Source of the DNA: Lobulomyces angularis
Taxonomy: Eukaryota > Chytridiomycota > Chytridiomycetes > Lobulomycetales > Lobulomycetaceae
Direction: 5' to 3'
Length of the DNA stretch: 32,308 bases
NCBI GenBank assembly: GCA_027604685.1
Contig: JADHYX010000243.1
Location: 1-32,308, forward strand
The position numbers and the translations under genes are program-made. Under the pieces are notes generated by a model. The model did not search any database and was not told the origin of the DNA. It worked only from the letters and a program-made list of their open reading frames with translations. How positions within the stretch are numbered: position 1 is the stretch's first letter; every line of letters starts with the position of its first letter. Of this stretch, positions 18,765 to 29,618 are shown piece by piece.

Positions 18765-19100
18765 ATATTATATTTTGTAGAACAAAATACATACTCATTT
18801 AATTTTAACATCTAACATGTAGATTTGATTCACAAAAAATTTTGATTGAAAATATCTTGTAAAAAAAAAAAAATGAAATTGCAACAATAATTTCTAAAGC
18901 TTTTTGTTTTTTAATTTTTTCTTATTTTTTTCTTTTCATTTTTTTTTAGGAATAAATGGCAAAAAGCCATCTCCTTTATTCTTATTTTCTTGGAAAAAAA
19001 TAAAAAAAGCAATAAAAAATTAATTCTTTTCAATTTTAATTTAATCTCTTTTTTTTCATTTTACTTTTTCAATCTTAAAAACATTAAAAAAGATCGTCAA
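18765..19100. other. Intergenic, upstream of family copy 4
   Basis: No separate gene. From 18990 an in-frame extension of copy 4 is open (MEKNKKSNKKLILFNFNLIS and a Phe-rich stretch), so part of this may be coding if translation starts at 18990. Otherwise it is the promoter and leader. Confidence 0.4.
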
Positions 19101-19744
19101 ATGGCTAGCAACTGCGTATCAGGTAAAGCTGCTCTTATACCCCCTGTCTTGGCTGCCTGTAATCTAACTGAAGAAGCTTCTGGAATTAACTCTCCTGCTC
19201 TTTTTAACGCTGTTTCTTTACCAAAATTTTGCTCTCCTGGTGCTTGTAAAACTGAATGTAAATACTTTGTAACTTTGGATTTTGTGAGAATGTTTGTGAA
19301 AATCAATTAATATTTCGCTAAATTTTAATTTATTTTATTTTATTTTTTAAAAGTTTTATTTTTTAATCGGTTAATTTTTTTTGTCAAGATTTAAAATTTT
19401 TTGATGGTCAACAAAAAGTTTGCCCTCCAACTCGACAAAATAATTGGGATATAGAAGGTTGTTGTGCTAACGCACAAGCTTGCCTCGCCAGTACCCAACA
19501 AAATGCAGGCGAATCTGGTAGCATTGTACCAACAGATGCTAGTTCAACGGCAACTGCAACTGATTCTGCTGAAGCTTCTGCAACAGTTTCTGCTATTGAT
19601 TCTGCTACAGCTTCTGCAAACCCAGCTTCAACTGATTCTACAAACCCATCTTCAACAGCTGCAGCAAAATCAAGTGCAATTTCATTAAACAAAGGATTTT
19701 TCTCCCTTGCTGCAATGATTGTATTAGCTTTAATTATAAATTAA
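19101..19744 (+). CDS. Cysteine-rich GPI-tailed protein, family copy 4
   Basis: Two exons, 19101..19257 and 19389..19744, give 170 residues. The intron is phase 1 at the same place as in copies 1 and 2 (after CKTE). Exon 1 has NCVSGKAALIPPVLAACNLT and FCSPGACKTE. Exon 2 has YLKFFDGQQKVC and EGCCANAQAC, then a long Ser/Thr/Ala stalk with repeated (A/S)TDSA-like units and the tail SLNKGFFSLAAMIVLALIIN. It is the most diverged copy. I chose ATG 19101 because it aligns with the starts of copies 1 and 2. However, an in-frame ATG at 18990 would add 37 residues with a hydrophobic Phe/Leu stretch that could serve as signal peptide or anchor. Function unknown, likely cell surface. Confidence 0.82.
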
Positions 19745-19859
19745 ATTAGATTTTGAATTTTGTTTAATTTTTTTTATAAATTTTTTATGTAGAAAGATTT
19801 TATTTTTTAAATAATAATAATTTATTAAAAAAAAAAAAAAAAAAAAATTAAAAAAAAAA

Positions 19860-21886
19860 ATGAAACCAAAACTGTCTACAAACTTGATAAAAAACATTAC
19901 AGACAGAGGTTTAATATATCAAATCTCCTCCCAGTAATTAAAAATATAAAAAAAAGAAAAATTTCCAATTTCATATTTTATTATGTTTTTGAAGGCAGTT
20001 GGAAAAAAAACTATTGGAAAAACAACTAACAATTTATACTGGCTTTGATCCAACTGCCAAATCTCTACATGTAGGAAACTTGTTACCTTTAATTACTTTA
20101 TTGAGATTTAGAACTTTCAATCACAACATCATTGCATTAGTAGGAGGTAAACAAAGTGTTTTTTTTTTTTTTTTTTTTTTAAAAAAAATACTACATTATA
20201 AATGAAATAAAATTAGTTCTATTTTTTTTTTTTAATATTTTTCAATGTATCTAAACTTATATAGGTGCAACGGGAGCGATAGGTGATCCAAGTGGAAAGA
20301 GTACAGAAAGAATTTTACAAGATTCTGAAACCATTACAGCCAATACAAACTCAATTAAATTACAGTTAGAAAAAATCTTTAAAAATAGCGAAATTTATTT
20401 AAAAAAAATTAACAAATTTAATAATTTCAACCTCGAAAATGATAATTCTCAATCAAATACCTCCAAAGTTAAAATATTAAACAATTTCGAATGGTATCGA
20501 AACTTTACTTTGTTGGATTTTTTAAAAAATTATGGGAGATTTGGTAGAGTTAATATTATGATTCAGAAAGATAGGTATAACTGAAAAAAAAATATTTACT
20601 CTTAACATTTTCTTGTTTGTTTTAAAAGTGTCAAAAATCGATTAAAGTCTGAAGAAGGAATTAGTTTTACGGAATTTACTTATCAGCTTTTGCAAGGTAA
20701 TATAACGTTTTTTAAAAAATACTTGACTTTTTTTAATTTCCTTTAGGTTACGATTTCTTCCATTTGCATAAACATCATAAATGCAACATACAATTGGGGG
20801 GCAGCGATCAATGGGGAAATATCGTTTCTGGATTGGATATAATAAGTAAAATTTCAAATGAAGGCCGATCTAAAAACAAAATACCAACTAAAGAAAGCCT
20901 TAGCGAAAATAATTTAGATGTAGATAATTGCTTTGGTATAACTATACCCTTAATCACAAATTCTAAAGGAGAAAAATTCGGTAAAAGTGAAGGTAATGCT
21001 GTTTGGCTTGATGAAAATTTAAGTTCTCCTTTTGAATTTTATCAGGTAATCTACCCCTTTGTTTTATTTTTATATAAAATAAATAAATTTTTATTAGTTT
21101 TTTATTTTATTTAATTTTTTTTTTAAATATATATTTCAAGTTTTTTAGAAGAACTTCAGACAGGGAAATTGAACAGTTTCTTTATTACTTTACTTTTTTG
21201 GATTTTAGTGAAATCAAGGAACTTGTAAAAGAATCTACAGTAAATTCATATACAAAAATTTGAATTCTTTTTTAATTTACTTTTTTTAAGAAATTTCCTG
21301 AAAAACAAATCGCTCAGAAATATTTAGCACAAGAATTAACTGAATTGGTTCATGGAGGTAATATATATTTTTTTTTCTTTTTTATTTTCTTTTTTATTTT
21401 TCTCTTCTTATTTTATATTCATTTTTAGAGCAAGCGGCAAAATCTGCCAAACTCAAATCGTTACTACTATTTGAAGATTTTCAAAAAAGAGATTCAGATC
21501 AAATAAATTATTTGTTTGGGGAAGAAACTGAAAACAACATTTTATCTACCAAAAGTTTAATAAACACTTTCAAAGATGACAAGGAAATCTTTTGTAGAGT
21601 AAATAAAAATCTGGTCTTGAATAAAACCCTTCTTGATGTCCTTACTTTAAATAGTTTTATTTTTGAAACAAAATGTAAAAAAGTTTTTTTTTTTTTTTAA
21701 TAACAAATATTTTTTTTTTTAACAGCACAAGCAAAAAAAATTATTGCTAGTGGAGGACTTTACATTAACAAATTAAAGGTAATTAATAAAGAGATGATCA
21801 TCAGTAAAAAACACATCTTTGAAGAAAATATTATCATATTTAAAATTGGTAAAACAAAATTTAAAATTTTAGAGTTAGAAAATTAA
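19860..21886 (+). CDS. MSY1: Tyrosyl-tRNA synthetase, mitochondrial
   Basis: Nine exons, 19860..19933, 19995..20146, 20265..20574, 20629..20696, 20747..21045, 21141..21239, 21291..21357, 21429..21674 and 21726..21886, give 491 residues. The enzyme charges mitochondrial tRNA-Tyr with tyrosine. It is the bacterial/organellar class Ic type: the start resembles the family ([13 protein letters not shown]), the HIGH-like motif is HVGN at 50-53 in [18 protein letters not shown], the tyrosine pocket region is [11 protein letters not shown] at 217-227, and the KMSKS-like loop is [11 protein letters not shown] from 278. That loop sequence is typical of mitochondrial TyrRS and unlike cytosolic enzymes. 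The last exon carries the S4-like RNA-binding domain ([18 protein letters not shown]). The first residues ([13 protein letters not shown]) are basic, fitting a short or weak import signal. No lesion was seen. Confidence 0.95.
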
Positions 21887-22093
21887 AAACAAAAATTATA
21901 TATTTATTTATTTATTTTTTTATTTATCATATTTAGTACTATTATTTTTAACCCCCCTTTTTTTTTTTATAATAAATTAACTTAATAATACTTTTTCATT
22001 TAAAAAAAAAACATTTAATTTATTTTATTCTTGTTCTTTTTTTTATTAATTTTAATATATGTATTTTTTTTTTTTGTTAAATTGATAAAAGTA

Positions 22094-23264
22094 TTACTTT
22101 TTTGGAGGCCACAGAAAAAATTTACTAGTATTTTTTATATAAAGTTTATAGTCTATAAATAAAAAAAATAAAAATAAAAAGGAATAGTTAAAGATTTTTT
22201 TATTTTTTATTTTTCTTACCTTCTCTTTCACCATATCTTTCCATTTGACTTTTTTCCAAAAGTCGTATTCCAGAGACGTTGATGATTAAAAAAGCAACAA
22301 AAAACGGTGAAATAAGACTATTTTGTACAAATATTATAAAAAAAAAAATAAAATTGTATAAAATTAATAATTCTTTTTTTTAATTTTTTTCTTATATAAT
22401 TACCTAACCCACTGCCAATCTTCAATAAACCCGTTTGCGCAAAAAATAAACATTCCTAACCAAAAAGTAATTTCCCCATTGTAGTTAGCATATCTACTGT
22501 ACTTCCAAATTCCAGTTTTGATAAAATCTTTCGGGTATTCTTTTTTAAATTTGTTTTTTTGGTAGTCTGCTAAAACTTCAACAAAAAATCCAAAAACTAA
22601 TATAACCAACCCAACAAAATCTGAATAGTTTAGTGCATTTTGTAGGTTTGAGGGATTTCCGAGGATGATGTATACTGGAAACGGTGTAAGATATATCCAT
22701 ACCGCTTGTAAAAACCACGGAATAAAAAATTTAATTCGATTTTGTTTCAAAGTTTCAAATCTTGAAATTTTAAAATAAAGAAAAATATTAACAAGTTAAT
22801 TAACGACAAATAGGTTTCTGTACCTTTTATCTTCACCAGTTCTCAAAATTCTTAGAAATAACATTAAACCTAATCGTATTGTCCAGATTAATACTAAAAT
22901 GGCAGCAATTATCTGCCTGAGATGTAAACGGGATACATCATTTCCTACAGCTTGTGCTCTCAATAATAAAGCTGTTAAAATACACGCAATGTATGTCAAC
23001 ATTCCACTCAGGTCATACACTAGTTCACTTTTAGATATCGCTACAAAAAAAATTGAATATCAAATTTAAAAATAATAAAAAGTATATCAAATTAAAAAAA
23101 AAAAGAAAACAATATTTAAACAAAACTTTTTTTAAAAAAAATAAAAATAAAAAAAAGAGAAAGAAAATTATTGTACCAGAACCAACATAAAAGAGAGTTT
23201 GAATTCCAAAATCGATTATTAGAGTAATTAACAAAGATCGTCCAACAATTGAAATTTCATTCAT
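22094..23264 (-). CDS. DUF1295 / steroid 5-alpha-reductase-like membrane enzyme
   Basis: Five exons, complement(22094..22152, 22220..22317, 22404..22760, 22824..23040, 23177..23264), give 272 residues, the usual size for this family. It has the family's order of elements: a polytopic N-terminal half (LTYIACILTALLL, IIAAILVLIWTIRLGLMLFL), then RILRTGEDKRFETLKQNRIK, FFIPWFLQAVWIYLTPFPVY, ADYQKNKFKKEYP, TGIWKYSRYANYNGEITFW (motif at 190-198), VSGIRLLEKSQMERYGERE and the C-terminal DYKLYIKNTSKFFLWPPKK. Relatives share the fold of steroid 5-alpha reductases and isoprenylcysteine methyltransferases and probably use a reduced nicotinamide cofactor. The substrate is unknown. The usual SRHPNYFGE motif reads SRYANYNGE here. 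The gene converges with the TyrRS gene (207 bases apart) and diverges from BOS1. Confidence 0.9.
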
Positions 23265-23709
23265 TTATTACTTGATTAAAAAATCTCAACTGTGAAAAAA
23301 AAACTTAAAAATAAAATTTTTTTGGGAATTTTTGTGGCAAAATTTGTAATCATCAAAATTGAGCGAAACAATCCTTTTAAAAAAAAGTTAAAGCGAATTC
23401 AAAATAGCTTATTAATACAAATCTGCCGTAAAAAACCGTTCTTTGGAAAAGTTATTTTTTCTTCCATTTTTTTAATTACTAAATCTTTTACTGGTCACAG
23501 TGTAAAAAAAACTGACTTATGTTCCTTGAAGATTATCTTTTTTTCTTGAAGTAAATTCATTTTTGTTTTAATTATTTAATTTTATATATAAAAAAAATAG
23601 AAAAAATAAAAAAATTAAATTATTTTTTCAGTTTTTTTCCTTGAATAATAAAAAAGAAAAAATAGTAGTTTTTTACAGATAAAAAATCAAAAATTCAAAA
23701 AAAAAAAAG
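23265..23709. other. Divergent promoter region (DUF1295 gene / BOS1)
   Basis: The 445 bases between two divergent start codons must hold both promoters. A + strand frame at 23292-23549 is Lys/Phe/Ile-rich and has no coding character. The mid-region (about 23385-23535) is less homopolymeric than the flanks and includes CTGGTCACAGTG, which may be regulatory, but no factor can be assigned. Confidence 0.4.
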
Positions 23710-24642
23710 ATGGCTTTTAATCAGATACATTCGAATTTAAATAAAAAATTAGAACAAGTAAAGCTGGATCTTGACAGGTTGACAAACAATGATAATTATC
23801 CTGGTCTGCAAGGTGAATATTCTTATTTCTTCATTTTGCAACCTAAATTTTCGATCATAAAAAAAATATACTACAACTTAGGTCAGATAACAGCCTCGCT
23901 AAATTCAATAAAGAAACAAATTTTTGAGTTAAAAGATCTTGCAAAACGAGAAATTTCTACAATTAAGAGGGAAAAAAATTTGGAGTATGTTGAATTACAA
24001 AAAAATTCATGTTTTTTTTTTTTTCTTTGATTTTTATTTTTTTATTTTTTTATTTTTAAAATTATTTAGATTTTCTTTTTTTTTGATTTTTTTTTAGTAA
24101 GGCACAGCAGGCAACATTAGAATATGAGAGAATAAAAAAATTATTTGATAACGAGATTTGTAAAATAAACTCACACCAATTGTTTGGAGATAGAGATTTG
24201 AATCAGAGAAAAGGTTCTACAGTTCACAAACAACAGGAAGCAAACTACACTGATACCAATATGGAGCAAAGTACAATTTTTCAGATGGAGCACTTTCAGA
24301 AGGAGCTAAACTCTTTAAACAACAGTGAAAGTAAAATAGATGGATTTATTGACATTAGTAGAAAAGCATTGCTTGAATTACACGAACAAAGGGGAATTAT
24401 TAAGGTATTTTTTTTTTTCCTATTGATTTTATAAATTGAAAATTAAATTTTTAAATAAATTTAAATTAAAAAATATTTAGGGTGCTCAAAAGAGATTACT
24501 TAATATTGCTAATCGTTTAGGATTAAGTTCAAGCATTATAAAGTACATTGAAAAAAGGTCAAGAGAAGATTTTTACATTTTGATATTCGGGATTATTTTT
24601 TCGATATTTATAATGTACTTGATAGTTCATTACCTTACTTGA
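23710..24642 (+). CDS. BOS1: Bos1/membrin (GOSR2) Qb-SNARE
   Basis: Four exons, 23710..23812, 23882..23984, 24098..24404 and 24481..24642, give 224 residues, close to the family length. Bos1/membrin is a Qb-SNARE in ER-Golgi vesicle fusion. The N-terminal part is helical and Lys/Glu-rich (NLNKKLEQVKLDLDRLTN). The SNARE motif runs through about residues 125-195, with the zero-layer Gln in LELHEQRGIIKGAQKRLLNI and the strongly diagnostic ANRLGLSSSIIKYIEKRSRE. A single C-terminal membrane anchor ends the protein (ILIFGIIFSIFIMYLIVHYL). Intron 1 is 69 nt, a multiple of three with no stop, so retention would add 23 residues. The gene is followed in the same direction by two coiled-coil protein genes. 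Confidence 0.93.
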
Positions 24643-24917
24643 AAAAAATATAACATTCTTCACCACAAATTTGTTGGATTTTAAAACTTTTTTTTTATAA
24701 TTACTAACAAGTTTCAAGTGCAATTCCTTCATAAGTTTATATTTTATCATATGTTCGTCATACCTTTTTTTGTGCTTCAAATTTCTTGAACCCTTTCTTT
24801 GTTTTATCTGTAGAATTCAACTTCAAAACTCCCTTCAAACGAGGGTTTTTGTGAAAAATAATAAAAACAAAAAACTCTATATTTTTGAATTTGAAAAAAA
24901 GAGGAAAAATCTTAACA
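24643..24917. other. Short intergenic segment
   Basis: This is the 3' flank of BOS1 and the leader of the coiled-coil gene. The minus-strand frame over 24559-24780 overlaps the BOS1 terminal exon and looks like chance. No other feature was seen. Confidence 0.5.
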
Positions 24918-26875
24918 ATGGAACTGGATAAGCAACTTAAATCTAGTTTATCCTTAGGTAATTACTAGGTTGCTGGGAAAATTCTCCTTTTTTTTTTTTT
25001 TTAAATTCTTTTTTTTTTTAACTGTTAATTTTTTTTTTATTTTTTTTTGAGTTTATCATGGAAAATCTTATTTAAAAAAAAATAAATTTTTATTCCAAAT
25101 TTAATTTTTTATTTTTATTTTTAATTTTTTTTTTTTGTAGTCCAACAAATTTATGACGAAAGAACTTCAAAATTAAGTACAGTCATTGAACAACAAAATG
25201 TTAAAATTAAAAATTTAACACAAGAACAAACAAATTTAAAGGAAAACTATTTCAACTTAAACTTAAAATTTGAAAAACTAAATTTGGAATATAAAAATTT
25301 AAGCCAGTTCAATACCAATTTAAGTAACAGATATAAAAATTTGAAAAAATCTACCATTTTACTAGAAACTTTTAGAAAAGTAATTTTTTTTAATTCGGAA
25401 TAATCGTAATTTTTTATTTTTGTTAGAGCATTGTAAATATGGTTACTACTGGACCCTCTTTAAATCTTAACTTGGCGGACTTAGATAAATCTCTTATTGG
25501 AGTAGAAAACAATTTTAACTTTGATGATGAGTCCTCAATAAGTGAAAGAAGGCCTCATGGTAATATATCCGAAAATAAAGGTATTTTTACTTTATTTTCT
25601 TTTTTCAAATTTTTTTAACTTCCATGACACAGTGTTAAAAGCTAAGGGATTGGAAAGAGGAATAAAATTATCCAATGATTATGAGCGTTCCGAAATACCT
25701 GAAGAGTCATTATTTTCACATACAAATGAAAATCCAAATTTTGATTTGGTAAATATTACAGCAACATTTTAATTTTTTTTTTTAAAAAAAAAAAAAAGAA
25801 AAACTATTTAACCCTTACATAAATTCTTTTTATTATAGAGTCAAAATTCTTTGGAATTTTCATTAGGAATCAATGAACTGTCACTTTACAATCCAATTTC
25901 TCAGGAACAAACCTCAGTTCAACAACATGCTGAACAATTTCGTAACTTGAACCAACAGCAGCAGAGCCACCATCAGCTGAGTAAAGAATTGTCCAACAAA
26001 AAAATCTCTTTAGAACAGAGAGAAAATAGTCAACATTTAAATTCCTTTGAAAATATACACGATTTTGATAATAAACCTATTTCAAATGTTGAAGAAAATA
26101 ACTTTTTAAATAACTTCCGAAATGATGAATGGAAAAAAATGAACAATTCACATAATGTAAGTTTGGATAACTGGGAAATAGAATATAACAATGCAAACGC
26201 AAAGAATATGCAAAAATTAAATCAACAAAAACAGTCTCAGCAGCAGACATTAAAGCAACAGGAAGCATTAAAGGATAGTAATGTTAGCAAAAATAGCTTT
26301 GATACATCAGCTGAATTACAGGAACTCAGAAACTCTTTGAGATCTTCCACAAAGGTTGAAAAAAGAAAAGTTTATTATTTATTTAAAAAAAAAAAAAAAA
26401 TTGTTTCTTTTAGACTGTAGAATATCAACCTCATAAGCATTACAAAGCTAACTCTTCAAATTCATTATCCCCATCAAAGAGAAACCCTCGAAACTCCAAA
26501 CCTTCTCTCCCTTTGGATGAAAAGTCAAGCACACCTGTGCCTGCCAAACAAAATTCCAATCAACAAAATAAAATTTACAACAACAGTACATCGCTTAGTG
26601 ATGCCCCCACACTGTACAAAAAGATAAGGGAGAGTTTAAGCGAATCTGATTTGTACGAATAATTTTAATTTTTTTTTTTTGATGAGTTGTTATTTTTTTT
26701 TTTTAACAGTGAAGCTTTTGCTGAAAATGTTGGAGCATTTAATTCCTCATTGCAAACTGCAGAAGAGACAATTGAAGCAATATCTTTTATTATCAAAGAC
26801 AAAACACTTTTTAATCAAATGAAAAGTCTAATATATAATGCCTTGGAAGAAAATTCCCTTCGAGCGAACAAATGA
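24918..26875 (+). CDS. At4g15545-like coiled-coil protein
   Basis: Seven exons, 24918..24957, 25141..25379, 25427..25580, 25633..25748, 25839..26369, 26414..26652 and 26710..26875, give 494 residues. Three parts are visible: an N-terminal helix (MELDKQLKSSLSLVQQIYDE) leading into a coiled coil of about 80 residues that ends KKSTILLETFRKSIVNM; a long Gln/Asn/Ser-rich disordered middle (LNQQQQSHHQLSK, NQQKQSQQQTLKQQ); and a conserved C-terminal helical module (KKIRESLSESDFEAFAENVG, AFNSSLQTAEETIEAISFII, FNQMKSLIYNAL). This order matches the uncharacterised plant At4g15545 family as I remember it, which also occurs in other eukaryotes. The molecular role is unknown. The exon 5 donor could instead be at 26355, shortening the protein by five residues. 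Confidence 0.8.
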
Positions 26876-27276
26876 TTGTTTTAGTCACATAAATTTAATT
26901 TGATTAGAATATTTTTTTTTTTTTTTGGTATAAAAATATTTGAATGGTAAACATTTTTTACAAAAAAAAATTAATTGCAATAAATAAAGTAAGCAACAAA
27001 TAAAAAGAGAAATGATATGGGAGTTTCTAACAATTAATGCACAAAAAGAATTAATTCTATTAGGATTCATCTATTTACGTTAGTGATCTGAAGACTCTGC
27101 TCTGGCTAACAAGGTAAATTGCAATAAAAAAAAAAAAATAGGTGGAACTGATGCTTAAAATGCAAATAATATTACTTTTCAACATTTTATTCTTGCATTT
27201 TCTTTTTTTATACTTTTTGAATATATTCGGAGATTTAATGTAAAAAAAAAATAAAAAAAAAAAGTAAAAAAAAAAA
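26876..27276. other. Intergenic, no gene seen
   Basis: A 401-base spacer between two + strand coiled-coil genes. A less AT-rich stretch at about 27050-27125 (GTGATCTGAAGACTCTGCTC) does not fold into an obvious tRNA and lacks a clear box C/D pair. Frames on the minus strand are chance. Confidence 0.4.
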
Positions 27277-29492
27277 ATGTCAGATACAGGTTTCTAATAC
27301 AGAATTTGCTAAAAAATCAAAACTTTTAATAAAAAAAAAAATTAAATATTCATATTTTAAGTATTAATCAGGTTATTTTTTTATTTTTTATTTCATTTTT
27401 TCAGTACATAAAGTAAACAAAATTTTAAGAAAACTTTCACTTCCAATTCAAATAAAAGTTGATGATGATGTAGTGACTTCATTATGGATAGCAATATTTG
27501 AATCTCTTTTTAAGTTTCGGCTTGATAAAATAAACAGAACTTTACATGGTCAATCAAGTCTTCATAATGCAAAAACGTTATTAACGGAACTGTCAACCGT
27601 ACTAAATTGTGATTTAAATCATATAAAACCAGAAGATATAGTGGAGGGAAAAGATGATGCCCAATACTTTTTAGCAGAAATTTTTGAGGATTTAGTGAAT
27701 TTGATGTTAAAAGATTCCGATGAAAGTGAAGAGGTTGAAATAGATTATTTTCAATCAAATAGTTCAATTGCTACAAATTTGACAAAAGAAGATGATGTCT
27801 CCTCCTCTACGCCAGAATTCGATGAAGTTTCATACTTGAATTTTAATAATGACGGCTCATATTCAGGTGAAAACGTTCAGAGTTTTGATATGGAAACTCC
27901 AAAGCCTAATACTAGAAAAAACAGTTTCGAAAGGGAAATTAGCAACTTTGTTAACTTGAAAAATGATTTTTTAAAAAAAAAAAAAAAAAAAGATTTGGAC
28001 TCTAAAAAATTTAAAAAAAAAAATTCAGAAAATTTAAAAACTATTTTAACAAAAATTAATAAACCTTCCACAAAGGTAATGGTTTTATTTTTTTTTTTTT
28101 TTTTTACAACAAAAATTAAAAAAAAAAAAATTAAGTTAAAAAAAAAAAAAATTTTTTTAATCAAATTTTAGGAAAACTCTTTTACAACACCTTCACTTTT
28201 AAAAGTACAACCGACTGATACACCACACATGAAGGCATTGAAATTAAAAAGGGTTAAATTATTAAAGGAAAATTCATATGCGGAAAAGAAATTGAATAAT
28301 TTAAACGTGAAATTTAAGGAAGAGATGCAAGAAACAGAACACTTTTTAAAGTTTAACAAAGATGAGATAAAAAATTTCAAATTTGAAGAGGAAGACTTCG
28401 GAGAGGAAGACGAGTCCAGTGACTGTAAGGAGGAGGATAAAATTAAAAGTATACCAGAAGATAATATAGAGTTGTTTCAAAAAAATATCAAAAAAGTGTT
28501 ACCTTATGCTCAGATTGATAAATACATTACAAACAAAACCCTTGACGAACAGGTAAACAAAAAAAATTTATATATATATCGTTATAAATCTCATTCTCTA
28601 TTTAATACTTTTACAAAAAAAAATATAATAATTATTATAATTTTTAGATAAAATATTGGAAAAAAAGATTAGACGATAGGCTTTGGAGTCGCAGCGTAAA
28701 AATTCATAAAGAAGATATAGAATCCAGTTTAAATCTGAAAAAAATTGAGTTATTAAAAAAAGAAATTGATGTTTCTACTCGACTGGTATATGCAAAAAAT
28801 TTTATAATTTTGCAATAAATTGAAATTTGTTCTAATTACTTTTTTTTTTTTTTTTTTCTTGTTTTTTCCTTTTTGTTAGACCCAACAAAAAAACAACAAA
28901 GAAATAAAACGAAAAGCCTTAAATAGTTTAAAAGAAAAAGATAGAATATTGAAAAAAAATATTAATAGAGTGAATGTAGTTGAGAAGGAAAAAGTCAATT
29001 TACAAAAAAAATTGAAATTGAAAAAAGAAAAAGTACAAAAAAAAAAAAAATATAATTATATTGTTATTAAAATCTTTTTAATGGTTTCTTTTTTATTTTT
29101 TTGTTTAGGTGTTACTTGATTCACATAAAGCGTTTTTAAAAAATCAAAGAGATATCATTATCGAAGAAAAAAAATTACAAAAGGAAGAGCAGGAAGCTTC
29201 CATGCATGCCTTAAATCTAGAACTCATCTCCAAAGAAAATTACTTTAAAAACGAAATTCAAATGCTAAAGGAAGAGCTAAACGATTCAAAAAAAAGAGAA
29301 AGTATTGAGGAAAGAGAAAAATTTTTAGCGGTTAGAAGACTAAAAAGAGATAAAAAAGGATTTAATAAGAACGAAATTAGGAGAGTAAAAAAAAAATTGG
29401 AAAATGATTTCGAAGTTGATAATCACTTTTTGGAAGTAGATTTGGATAGAATTAAACAAGATATAAAATTTAATGTTAAAAAAAAAATTTAG
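27277..29492 (+). CDS. DUF5745 protein, CEP95-like centrosomal coiled-coil
   Basis: Six exons, 27277..27289, 27405..28075, 28172..28552, 28648..28785, 28880..29032 and 29109..29492, give 579 residues. Exon 1 is only 13 nt (MSDT plus one base). Residues about 5-100 form a helical N-terminal domain (VHKVNKILRKLSLPIQIKVD, SLWIAIFESLFKFRLDKINR, LLTELSTVLNCDLNHIKPED, IVEGKDDAQYFLAEIFEDL) that matches the calponin-homology-like DUF5745 domain of CEP95, including the IxxEDIVxG and LxEIFxDL elements. A disordered acidic middle follows. The C-terminal third is a long basic coiled coil (QIKYWKKRLDDRLWSRSVKI and KNNKEIKRKALNSLKEKDRI). CEP95 localises to centrosomes and spindle poles in animals. A role at the basal body or spindle pole here is inference. 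The first donor, GTTTCT, is weaker than others in the window. Confidence 0.8.
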
Positions 29493-29618
29493 AAAAAAAT
29501 TTTTTTGTGCTAAAAAATACGTAAATAAAAAAATAAAGTTTACCTGAAGTAACTCTTAAAATTGCAGTTCCATAAAATTTTTTTTATCTTCTTTTTTAAA
29601 TTTTAATTTTTTTTTTTA
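29493..29618. other. 3' flank of the CEP95-like gene
   Basis: Short AT-rich segment between the stop codon and the start of the inverted repeat. Nothing else was seen. Confidence 0.4.

Noticed and set aside
19408..19692. Minus-strand frame rich in Ala/Glu/Val
   Set aside because: Shadow of the Ser/Ala/Thr stalk of family copy 4, where the codon repeats keep the reverse strand open.
23292..23549. 85-codon + frame in the divergent promoter
   Set aside because: Lys/Phe/Ile-rich, no domain or signal, and it sits where two promoters must be.
27050..27125. Possible small RNA gene in a less AT-rich stretch
   Set aside because: No cloverleaf, no TTCRA-type T-loop motif and no paired C/D boxes could be found.
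27877..28164. Hydrophobic minus-strand frame suggesting a membrane protein
   Set aside because: It is the reverse complement of Lys-rich coiled-coil coding sequence and a poly-T intron of the CEP95-like gene.
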